From positions 68,021,741 through 68,085,740 of the forward strand of contig CM041465.1 of NCBI GenBank assembly GCA_023213395.1: a stretch of 64,000 nt of DNA, given 5' to 3'. This document shows positions 54,701 to 64,000 of this stretch, one piece after another. Under the pieces are notes generated by a model that saw only the letters and a program-made list of their open reading frames with translations, did not search any database and was not told the origin of the DNA. This stretch comes from Cycas panzhihuaensis (taxonomy: Eukaryota; Cycadophyta). The position numbers were made by a program, and so were the translations under genes. Each line of letters begins with the position of its first letter. Position 1 is the stretch's first letter.

Positions 54701-55375
54701 TTGCAGCTGTTTGGTGAAGATATCAGCCACTAGATCTGCTGTGGGGCAGTATTCCAGTTGAATTATACCACCATGAACAAGTTCTCTAATCCTCTGGACT
54801 TTTGTACTTATGTGTTTGGTACGATCGTAAAATACAGATTATAGATTACAGATTGATTATCCACATGAAGACTTGTAGGACTTATTTGGGTGATATTCAA
54901 TATTTCTAATAATTTTCTAAACCATGTCACCTCCTTACTAGTCTCAGAAGTAGCAATGTATTTAGTTCCGATAATTAAATCTGCAACTATCTTCTGCCGT
55001 CTAGATCTCTGTGATATTGGTGCTATTCCAAGAAATGTTACATACCTAGACGTAAATCTTCTTGTATCTTTATCTCCTATAAAGTCTGAGTTTGTATATG
55101 TAGAAAGTTTAAAGTCTGAATTAGATTCATATAATAGACTATATTTGTTGGTTGTCTTAAGGTATCTCAACACTCACACTACTACCTGTCAATGATTTTG
55201 CTTAGGATTTATTATGTAACGAGTAAGAATGCCGATAGAGTGTGTAATATCTGGCCTTGTATTGGTAGTGTAAATGAGACTACCTACAAGTTTCCTGTAG
55301 AGTGTTATGTCTGCCTCCCTAGTGTCACCTTCAACTAAGAGTTTGGTATTAGGGTCCATAGGTAAAATCATTGGT
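54700..55375 (-). pseudogene. Copia RNase H
   Basis: Connection part VEGDTREADITLYRKLVGSLIYT and RPDITHSIGILTRYI (55371-55189). RNase H frame 55173-54808: MLRYLKTTNKYSLLYES, STYTNSDFIGDKDTRRFTS (first Asp region NSDF), then ADLIIGTKYIATSE, where the catalytic Glu (usually EAEY) is Lys, and SLHVDNQSVIYN (Asp). The end piece with LVADIFTKQL at about 54720-54750 is in another frame. Confidence 0.82.
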
Positions 55376-55384
55376 TGAACATCT

Positions 55385-56060
55385 TCTAACTAAAACTTGG
55401 TTAGAAGATCGTTGATGTATTTTTCTTGGGAGAGGAAAAATTTTCCATTATTTTGTGTTACTTTAATGCCCAAGTAATATTTTATCAAACCGAGGTCAGA
55501 TAATTTGAACGTTTTACTAAGGTACTTTTTCAGTTGGCTTATTACCTGTTCACTATTACCCATTACTAGCATGCCATCCATAAAGATTATGAGATAATTG
55601 ACTTTATCCTTATGGTGCTTGATGAATAATGTTGCATTAATATCTTGGTAGTCACAAACCTTGTATCCAAGTTGCCTCATTATTTCAGACAACTTGGCAA
55701 ACCAAGCATAAGGGGCTTGTTTAAGGCCGTACAAGGACTTTATGAGTCTACAAACCTTATGCTCTTGACCTTCAATCTCATCTCCTTCTAGCTAAGCCAT
55801 GTAAATTTATTCTTCAAGATCTCCATTGAAAAACACAGTCTTAATATCGAGTTGGTAGATTTTCTAACCCTGTTGAGTAGTCAAGGCCACAAGAGTTCTA
55901 ATTATAGGCCACTTGGTTGTAGGTACAAAGACTTCAGTGTAGTCAATGCCTTCCCTTTGTGTAAATCCTTTAGCTACTAACCTCGTCTTGTATTTTTCAA
56001 GGGTGTCATCTGATCTATATTTATTTTTGAACACCCATTTATTTTGAACTACCTTTCTGC
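55385..56060 (-). pseudogene. Copia reverse transcriptase
   Basis: N-terminal half decayed (YKTRLVAKGF-like at about 55960-55995, QLDIKTVFFNGDLEE at about 55815-55855). The open frame 55734-55390 has MYGLKQAPYAWFAKLSEIM, INATLFIKHHKDKVNYLIIF and the catalytic motif as FMDG at 55573-55584 in place of YVDD, followed by LSKTFKLSDLGLIKYYLG and FFLSQEKYINDLL. Gly codon 55573-55575, the same substitution as in the other copia. Confidence 0.86.
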
Positions 56061-56069
56061 CAAGTGGTA

Positions 56070-56900
56070 GATCAATGAGCTCTCATGTACCATTCTTGAT
56101 AAGAGATTGGTACTCTTCATTTTTGGCATTTCTCCAAGTTGTATGCTTTACAACTTCTTAGTATGTTAGGGGCTATTTATTAAGAGGAAGGTGCAGTTCT
56201 CCTGGTTCAAGCTTAGTATATAATGATTTATGCATCCTTGCTCTATGGGTACTTTGAGTGTCAGTTTTACCCACCTCATCTGGTCCTATGTCCTTATTGA
56301 GTTAGCGGGATTCTCGAGATCCTCGAGTTAGGAATAAAGTCCTCATTTCCTCAACTTCTCAGTTCTCATCTTGTTCATTAAAATAATTATTCTGTGAGGA
56401 GGATGTTGATGCAGTTGAGGAAGATGGTCCTTCTACTACTATTTTGCCTTTGTCGATTGAAGGTAGAGAGGATGGCTCTTCTATAATGACTTTGCCTTTG
56501 TCAACTTTGTTATCTTCAAAGGATGGTGTTGGATGTGTACTCATCGGTTTAGAGTCACAACTTGTATCCTTCGAGGCTCTATTATTAGCTTCCAATATTT
56601 TGAGTAATTTATGTCTGTCCCCCTCATCTCCCCTCCCCCTAAAATTTTAGAATCTAAACATCATACTTGATAACATGATTATAGCGACGTGAGGGTACTT
56701 TGGAGTCCATTTTAAGTAACTGATCCTCTATCTCCACAAAAATGACATCTCTTGTAATAATGAGTTTTCGTTGTGAAGGTATAAAGACCTTATACCCTTT
56801 CTTATCCATAGGGTATCTAACAAAGATGCCTTTAAGTGCCCTTGGTTGGAGTTTATTTTGATCAACATCTAGAATATGGGCATATCATGCAGAGCGAAAA
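56070..56900 (-). pseudogene. Copia IN-RT linker region
   Basis: Polar linker. The open frame 56595-56359 is Ser/Thr/Asp-rich with an internal duplication DKGKVIIEEPSS ... DKGKIVVEGPSS, which is not a domain. Upstream, 56700-56900, are integrase C-terminal pieces of the type KGxKVFxPxTxKxxxTRDVxF (LIITRDVIFVEIEDQLLK). Confidence 0.6.
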
Positions 56901-57420
56901 ACTTTGAAGTAGTAAACAACGGGGGCCTGTCTTAACGACTTTTTATTAAGTACTTGTCCTTCCTTTGATGTGCTAACAACATTGATACAATAAATAATTG
57001 TTCAGATTGCTTTGACCTATAGGTAGGCAGATATATTTTTGTATACGAACATAGCCTGAGCCATGTTCATGATTGTCCTTTTCATGCACTCGGCAACTCT
57101 ATTTTGTTGTGGGGTACCTACTACTATTGTTTGATGCTTGATGTCATTATCTTGAAGGTAGCTTTCAAACTCATGTGAGTTATATTCACCACCATTATCA
57201 GTTTGAAGATATTTGAGTTAATAACTTGACTCTTTTTCAGTGAGGGCTTTGAATTCTTTGAATACACGGAAGGCTTCATCTTTCTTATGTAGAAAAGCTA
57301 CCCATACTTTTCTAGTGAAATCATCAATAAAAGAGATGTAATATAACTTACTCTTCAGTGAAGGAATGGGCACTGGTCTACACAGATCAGAGTGTACCAA
57401 TTGTAATAGATGGCTTGATT
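56880..57420 (-). pseudogene. Copia integrase
   Basis: MVHSDLCRPVPIPSLKSKLYYISFIDDFTRKVW (frame 57400-57218) carries the first catalytic Asp. After a stop at the end of KESSY, LQTDNGGEYNSHEF (second Asp, about 57165-57205), VGTPQQNRVAECMKRTIM (about 57075-57115, with the catalytic Glu), AVSYYFKVFRSAxYAHIL (about 56875-56920). Confidence 0.8.
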
Positions 57421-57973
57421 TTCACTGACTTTTAGTAAAGGGTTATTGATGCGATTTGGTAATGATATAAGCTTCATATTGAAAGGGCTTAGAGGAGAAC
57501 TTTTGAAGATTTAGAAGAGTGTTAGAAAGATCTCTAAGTCTATCAATATGAACATGGCCCATACGAGCATGCCAAAGAGCTTCTGGTGACAATATTAGAT
57601 GGGTCAAGATAGAATTAAATGCAAATTCTTCATTCGCACAAGGGCTTTGGGCATAATAGGCTTCAGAAGATGGAGAGTCATACAGTAAAGAGAGTTTGTT
57701 AGAGAGATGTCTAGTTAAGATCACTTGATTAGTTTGAGGGTGAATGACCTAGAGAGTCTGGTCATTTGCGATTACACTCAGATTAAATCCATGAGAGATA
57801 AGCGTAGATAAGGAGAGTAGGTTTTGTTTGAGATTGGGCATTTATAAGACTTAAGTAATATAAAATCTTTTAAGCCTGGGAGTTTCAAGTGAATATTACT
57901 AATTCCTTCAATAGGTTGCTATGATTTATCAGCCATGTGAGTAACTCCTTAAACATTTGAGTCAAATGTTTGA
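57421..57973 (-). pseudogene. Copia GAG-pre-integrase and protease end
   Basis: Frame 57724-57443: MILTRHLSNKLSLLYDS, ILSPEALWHARMGHVHIDRL (zinc His pair). Upstream, read through stops: SLMDLI, PISNKTYSPYL, QPIEGISNIHLKLPGLKDFILLK and GVTHMADKS near 57925-57955, the protease active-site neighbourhood. The DSG motif itself is at or beyond the LINE F junction. Confidence 0.75.
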
Positions 57974-58255
57974 TTTTTTTTTTTTGATAAAGTTTAATTG
58001 ATGGGGGTTTTAAAGGGGCCCCAACCCCATTACATCATCTGCCAATCAGGCCTCAAAACCTATCGTGACAAGCCCATGACCTAGCTAATCCCTATCCCTA
58101 ATTATTCTATAAGCCCATCCATTCCATCGACAAGCCTAATGGATAGCTCAACAAGCCTACCTGGTATCCAAAGCTTCCAAATCCTTCCTAACCAGATCCT
58201 GAATCCCTTCAGGAATTAAGTCCTTCCAAAGTTCATATCTTTTAGTCTGCACTCC

Positions 58256-61200
58256 CTAATTGGCCAACCAGTCTGCGACCCCATTACCTTCTCTATATGT
58301 GTGGATCACTCGATAGTCACCTCTTCTTTTTAAAATCTCCCTAACATCATTTATCCAAGTTCTATATCTCCAGCTTGGGTCAGACTCCTCCTTAATTAAC
58401 TTTATTATGTTTAACGAGTCACCCTTAACTATGAACCTTTCATGGTCATCCTTTGAGATCAGATCCACCGCTTTACACATCGCTTCCAATTCTGTACAGT
58501 GATTAGTTTGGGAATTATAGTAATCTGCAAAGGCCCAAACAACTTTTCCTTCTGTATTCCTGCACACCCCACCTCCCCCTACTTCTCCAGGGTTACCTTT
58601 CACTGCTCCATCAAAATTGACTTTCAACCAACCTACAGGTGGAGGGATCCATCTGCTTTTCCTAATGGGTTTTGGTTTGACCTTAAGACTGATCCCCCAT
58701 TTTTCCAAAATCCTTCTTTCCTCAGGAAAGTCCAAGTTTTCCTCAACCTCCTTCAAGTTTTCTTTCAGAGCCCCAATAATAATTCTAAAAATTTTAGATT
58801 CATCCATACACTTGTCTTATAATATTGTTCTATTTCTTTCTTTCCACAAGTTCTATATTATTACTAGAACAGAAGCAGTCCATATTGTCTTCAGAACTCT
58901 ACCTCTAAAAGGGGAAGTCCAAGAACATGCTAGGTCTAATATCGATCCCGGGAGAACCCATTCCACCTCAAGGGCATTCCACGACAACTTCCAGATCCCC
59001 CTGGAATAGTTGTAATGAAGCAAGATGTGATCGATGGATTCTTCCTTCTCCTTACACAAAATACATCCGCTTGCCATGGTGAACCCTCTTTTCCTGAGGT
59101 TGTCTATTGTTAGAATTTTGCTTTTTAGGCACAACCACCAGAAAATAACAATCTTAAGGATTAATCCTAGATTCCAGACACCTCCAAGCACTTTATTATT
59201 ATTGAAACCTCTCTCTGAGAGCAAAAACATATAACCTGCCTTTACCGAATATTCTCTAGAAGGAGTCACAGGCCATACCATTACATCTTCCTTAGGGAAT
59301 TTGGGGATATAGCTTTTTGTAGTCTCAGATTTCAAAAGGAGGATGTGATCCTTATCTACAGAAGGAGGAAGGTCCTCAAAACTTCTCCATTTCTTTTCAA
59401 CCCATGATTCTCCAAATAATCTTTCACTTTCCTACCATAGACTCTTACGCAAATATTCTGGAGCATACCTAAGGAATGTCTTTCCTTTAGCTGAGGTCTA
59501 CCGCACCACACATCCTTCCAAAAGTTGATTCTCGATCCATTCCCCAAACTCCACTCAACACCTTCTAGCAACATCTTCCTCACATTTAAAAGGCTTCTCC
59601 ATATCTCAGAGCCCCCTTTCCCTGAGAGGTCATCCAACAAGTACTGCTTATTCCTGAAGTATTTCTAAGTTATGATTCTACACCACAATTTATTATCCCC
59701 CTTGGCTAAACTCCAGCCAAGTTTCGCTACTAGCGCTCTGTTAAAACAAGTTATATCTTTCACATTAAGGCCTCCAACCCGCTTAGGAAGACAAACTTTC
59801 TTCTAAGCAACTAAATGGATCCTATCCCTATCCTTTGAGCCTGACCATAGGAACCTTTTCTAGATGGACTCAAGATCACTAATGATCTTGGAAGGACATT
59901 TGAACATGGACATCATATACGTGGGAATACTCTGGAGGGAAGCGGTTAGCAGTTGTAGTTTTCTAGCTTGACTCAATAAAGCCCCCTTCCAGCCTGCCAT
60001 CTTCCTTTGCACGCGGTGTATAATAGGATTCCAAAGCTCCTTCTCCAACTTGCCCACAAAGAGGGGCATTCCAAGGTATAACGAGGGGAGTTTCCTTATA
60101 GGTATTTCCAAGATCTTGCTGATAATACCCTGAGTTCTGGCCAGGGTATTTAAGAAAAAGATGATGTTCTTATTGAGATTAATCTTCTGGTTAGTGGCCT
60201 CGTAAAACTTGATTAATACTTCTTTAATCACTTTGGCTTCCTCTATTAAAGTGTTAGCAAGTAATATATTATCGTCCATGAAGTGGCAGTTGACCACATT
60301 CTCAACCCTTGATGTGGGTTTTAATCCTTTTAACTTGCCTATACTTCTGGCATCTTCCATGACTCTCCACAATAACTCAACCATCATTACAAAAAGGTAT
60401 GGGGCTAACAGATCCCCTCGGTGCAAACTTCTAAATCCAGGGAAGAACGCTGCTAATGTGTCATTAACCAACACAGAGAACTTTGGGTTCCCAATACAAA
60501 TTTTTATCAAGTTCCCCATATATTCACTTAACCCAAAGGCTCATATGCATTCCATTAAGTAGTCCCATGAGACCCTATCATAGGCCTTAGAGAGATCAAT
60601 TTTCACAATCATGCCTGGTTCTTTTTTTGAAGACATTGAATGAATCATTTCATAGACCACAATTATACCATCCAAAATCTGCCTACCTGTGACAAAACCA
60701 TCTTGATTGGAGTCTATTATCAAAAGAACGATCCTTCTTATCCTTTTAGTTAAGATCTTTACTAATATCTTGTATTTTACATTGCAGAGACTTATCGGCT
60801 TAAAATCCTCCATCCTTTTAGCATCACTCTTCTTTGGGATTATGGATAAAAAAGTAGCTTGCCATTCCCCGCGAATCTTTCTATTCGTATAGAAGTCTGA
60901 AACAACCTTTAAGAGATCATCCTTGATAATTTCCCAAAATTCCTAGTAAAAAGCCAGCGGAAAACCATTTGGACCAGGAGCTTTTTCCTTCTTTATACTA
61001 AACACAGCGTTCCTTGTCTCCTCCATAGAGAAAGGGGCATCTAAAACTCTATTCCAGTCCTCCCCTACAATTCTAGGTATCATGTTTACCATATCTCTCC
61101 TAGTAGCAGAATCTATGCATCCAGGTTCATCATACAACTCCCTGAAGTAATCCACTACCACCTCCTTCATACTAGACTAATCATGAATTTCCTCACCTTC

Positions 61201-62388
61201 TTTATTTATCATCACTTTTATTTGGTTGCTCGTCCTATGTTTCAGGGTGGTCATATAAAAAAATTTTGTGTTTCTGTCGCCTTCTATCAGCCATAAAGCT
61301 CTTGATTTTTGTCTCTAGTGGATTTCTTCTTTTATCAAGATATCCTCCAACCTGGCAAGAAGACATCTCTCTTCTTGGCCAAGGGTGTTGGACCTACTAT
61401 TTTCCTGTATAACTACTTCTAGAATTTTCAACTCTTCCATGATCTTGTTTTTTGTTCTAAATATGTTTTAGAAGACATTTTTATTCCACTCTTTTACCTG
61501 GGTCTTCACCCATTTCAGCTTCTTTGAGAATCTAAGCATTGCACACCCTTCAACTGGGAGTTTCCACCATTCCACAATCAGGTCTTGAAGCCCTGGGTCC
61601 TTTGTCCACATCATCTCAAATTAAAAGGGGGTTCCCATATACTTCTTTTTGTCAGTAAAACTCAATAGTAGCAGGAAGTGATATGAGACTGATTTTGGTG
61701 TTGTTTCTAAGGATATGTTACTATATTGGCTGGCCCAAGTATAATTTATTAAGACTCTATCCAACCTAACCTGGATATGGTGCTCTCTAAGTCTTATATT
61801 TGACCAGGTATATTTCGGGCCTCTGAGAAGAATGTCCATCTCACCCCCCCTTTGCATGAACTCCCCCAAGTCGGCCATACTCCTGGTCCAAGCCCCCTGC
61901 CCACCTTTCTTTTCGTCGGGGGATAGGGCTGTATTCATATCTCCAGTTATCACCCAATGGCCCCTCCAGTCCTTATGAATCTCCAGCAACTTGTCCCACA
62001 GGAGCTTTCTACCATCTTGAGTTAGGGGCGCATAGATGTTCGTAACCAACCATTTTAGATTAGATTTTTTACTAGTTAACCAACTAGATAAATAGTGCTC
62101 CTCGGAAGTACAAAATCCTCCTTCCCAATTTCTAGGGTTCCATAAGATAGCTAGACCCCTCGATCCTCTGGTCCCATCTCTAACCACCATCCCTACACTC
62201 CTCTAGACCTTATTGATGACAGTATCCCTATTCCTTTCTTCAAGCTTAGTTTCCTGAAGGAGGATAATATCTAACTCATATCTAGAGAAATGTTCTCTAA
62301 CCATTCTATATTTTAAGGGGGCATTCATTCCTCTAATATTCCAAGAAGCCAAGTTCATGTTACCTCCACCTACTCCTTCCATCATCAT
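58256..62388 (-). pseudogene. LINE F ORF2: EN, RT, zf-RVT, RNase H
   Basis: EN: MNLASWNIRGMNAPLKYRM, IILLQETKLEE, a TAG at 62203 where Trp is expected (NKVWRS), LAILWNPRNWEGG, WVITGDMNTALSPDEKKGG, YTWSN, RLDRVLINYTW and SYHFLLL, where the family has SDH, so the last catalytic Asp is Tyr. RT: KKEKAPGPNGFPLAFY, SLCNVKYKILVKILTKRI, KIDLSKAYDRVSWDYL, FMDDN at about 60268-60290, LYLGMPLFVGKLEKELWNP. zf-RVT: CILCKEKEESIDHILLHYNYS, with Tyr at one zinc site. RNase H 58807-58256: VNFDGAVKGNPGEVGGGGVCR, TELEAM, KGDSLNIIKL, HTYREGNGVADWLAN, all catalytic residues present. Confidence 0.9.
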
Positions 62389-62399
62389 CTTTATTCCTT

Positions 62400-63763
62400 A
62401 ATTTAGGCCCCTGCCCCCAATGTCTTTAAGAGTTCTCTAGCTCCCTTGATCTATTTGTGAGGCTGCCTCCCTTTCTCTCAATACTTTGGAGGATGGTCTG
62501 CCTGGCCTTTTTTCACTACCCAGGTCCAGAGCTTTTGACTGATCTGAGTCCTTTGGCTCCCTGACTTTCTAGATCTTCTCTTTCTTTCCTGGGTCCTCCT
62601 GAATAGGGTCAGTATCAACATGTATAACTGCCCTCACCCCTGTTGGACTTGCAATATCACCAAGCTCATTATCTTGGTCCTGAGTACTATCAAGCAGGGG
62701 GTTAATATTGCCCTTCTCCCTCCCTTCGATCTCTTCTTCTTCGAGGAGGGAATCTTCCTTCTCCAATTCTAGGTCTTTTGCAGCTTCTATTCGAGCTTCT
62801 CCTTCTATTTTCTTCACATTTTTTAATTCTTTATTCTTTCTCTAGTCGTTGGTCAGAGGTGTATCGGCCCTTCTTTCATCAACAGGATCTTGGGGTCTAA
62901 ACCCCTTACCCTCCATCTTTTCACCTTCTTTTAACTCTGCCGAATCCTTCTTAGGAATTCTAGGGCAACTTTTGGAGGAGATGTCCAATCCACTTGTATT
63001 CTAGACATCTAACATTTTCTATTTCAAATATCAACTTTTAGGATCTACACCAACCATCCCCTCTAATTTTCACCTTATTCACTAACCTGGGGTCCACCAT
63101 CCTACTCCTGTTCTTTGTAGCTAAGTCAACAGCCAAGAGGGGGCCTATAACCTTTTCCACTCCTTTAATGACATCCAGGTCCCAGGCTTGTAATGATAAA
63201 CCTGGTAGCTGAACCCAGAGTGGTGATTGTTTTACACACCCATTAGCCGGATCGAAATCTGGATGCCATTTTTCCAATAACACAGCTTTTCTTCCCATCA
63301 TCCAAGGGGATTTCAGTAAAACACTGATTATATCTTCTTTAATAGAGACATTGAATAAGACACAACCTTTCAAAAGTACTACAACCTCAACTGCACCTCT
63401 CAATTTCCATCTTTGGTTGACCTATTTCCTAATAGGGTCCACCACTGGCCTAGGCCCTGAAAAATGACCAACCAAACTATTTTCCCAGTGCTTTTCCATA
63501 CGATCAGAGAGCCTCTTGGGGATTGGGATTGTGAATGAGTCATCTTAAAGGATAGGATTAATGTCAAAGGTCTCGACGGACTCTGACTCTCCCTTTCTAA
63601 GAGATTCTAGATAGGATCTCCCTAGGTTGGGATTCTGGATCTGGTTACTTCCATTTGGGTTATGGGTCTGGACTTCTAGGTAGGATGTTCTTTCATTAGG
63701 GTTCAAGTTTTGGATTGATTCTATAGTTTCTGGTTTATCCATCTTTTGATTATTATTTGACAT
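62400..63763 (-). pseudogene. LINE F ORF1 protein (DUF4283)
   Basis: Starts MSNNNQKMDKPETIESIQNL at 63763, with an Asn-rich N-terminus containing repeated NPN motifs. A stop at 63545, then in the same frame DUF4283-like VVVLLKGCVLFNVSIKEDI, LKSPWMMGRKAVLLEKWHPDF, PLWVQLPGLSLQAWDLD, VIGPLLAVDLATKNRSRM down to 63038. After a frame change, an acidic linker with DLELEKEDSLLEEEE and IEGREKGNINPLLDSTQ (62817-62569). A tail GRPSSKVLREREAA-like stretch lies at about 62465-62510. The CCHC knuckle is degraded near 63000. Confidence 0.85.
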
Positions 63764-64000
63764 TTATACCTAGGAAAATAACATCAAACAGTTCCATCAA
63801 TATTTGAGCCAACAAATAAACTGTCACCTGGATCCGGCATGCCAAAGTTTTTGTCTCATCTCTTATGACTTTGAAGGGGAAGTCATCAACTTCTATCTTT
63901 GCCTCTAGCAGGTATTTGTCCTTCCCCAGTTTTCCTCTCTTCTGGATCTAGATTAAGTCCCTGCTTGTCCTGTAATGCTAGTCGCGTCGGTATAAAGTCT
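63764..64000 (-). other. LINE F 5' leader, runs off window
   Basis: Sequence upstream of ORF1 on the minus strand. It can be read as KYLLEAKIEVDDFPFKVIRDE in one frame, but no conserved partner was found in the other LINEs, so it is given as leader. Confidence 0.4.

Larger units (their letters stand above)
53876..57973 (-). mobile_element. Ty1/copia element, 3' half in window, interrupted by LINE F
   Basis: Minus-strand copia. 3' LTR 53876-54188, G-rich polypurine tract, then RNase H, RT, linker, integrase and GAG-pre-integrase up to the protease at about 57950, where LINE F begins. Gag, PBS and 5' LTR must lie beyond 64000. RT residues (MYGLKQAPYAWFAKLSE, LFIKHH) fit an Ale/Retrofit-type copia, different from the element at 32-37 kb. 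It is inserted in LINE E. Confidence 0.85.
57974..64000 (-). mobile_element. LINE F (L1-type with RNase H), near full length
   Basis: Minus-strand LINE with a T-run at 57974-57985 (A-tail), the shared 3' motif (57986-58050), ORF2 62358-58256 and ORF1 63763-about 62400. The 5' part runs off the window. It is inserted in copia protease sequence. Frames are long and broken mainly by stops of transition type, so it looks like the best-kept AT-rich LINE here. Confidence 0.9.

Noticed and set aside
56359-56595. Ser/Asp-rich frame as a separate protein with internal repeats
   Set aside because: It is the expected linker between copia integrase and RT.

Overview
The window is nuclear DNA of a land plant, most likely an angiosperm with a repeat-rich genome. 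No host gene, rRNA or tRNA gene could be supported. The evidence is the mix of element types: L1-type LINEs carrying a C-terminal RNase H, Ty1/copia elements primed by initiator-Met tRNA, and a Ty3/gypsy element of the Tat type with an antisense accessory gene. Nothing points to a particular species. Almost every coding stretch is a transposable element broken by stops or frameshifts, so most features are listed as pseudogenes.

Layout. 1-4820: GC-rich debris of a Tat-like gypsy family, namely one copy of an accessory gene on the minus strand (552-2152), a short repeat Y (2300-2466) and a longer repeat Z (4019-4820). 5441-~10100: LINE A (minus), with ORF1, endonuclease and RT but no 3' end. 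10153-18276: a second gypsy-family block, made of Y, the accessory gene on the plus strand (10318-11491), gag-pol on the minus strand (12196-17615, with RNase H deleted) and Z again. 19021-22037: LINE B (minus), 5'-truncated with a clean target-site duplication, lying in old AT-rich DNA that also holds a decayed gypsy gag (22480-23200). 24697-25063: a probable solo LTR. 25110-29505: AT-rich DNA with almost nothing recognisable. 29508-32302: LINE C (minus), abutting a copia element with both LTRs, PBS and PPT (32303-37649, minus). 38330-~41040: a decayed copia (plus).

43030 to the right edge is a nest. A decayed copia (plus) is interrupted by full-length LINE D (44725-50902, plus, exact 19-bp duplication) and then, inside its RT, by LINE E (51067-53875, minus). 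LINE E is cut by a second copia (53876-57973, minus), which is itself cut in its protease region by LINE F (57974 to the right edge, minus). The far sides of the last three insertions lie outside the window.

Functionally, the LINEs code for the usual target-primed system: a DUF4283/CCHC RNA-binding ORF1 and an EN-RT-RNase H ORF2. The copia order is Gag-PR-IN-RT-RH and the gypsy order Gag-PR-RT-(RH lost)-IN. All look non-autonomous. Decay is dominated by C-to-T/G-to-A type changes in the AT-rich elements, whereas the GC-rich ones (LINE D, gypsy) are broken mainly by one-base indels. The most unusual item is the accessory gene, present as two inverted copies with a conserved 108-111 bp intron, a conserved C-terminal block and orientation antisense to gag-pol.
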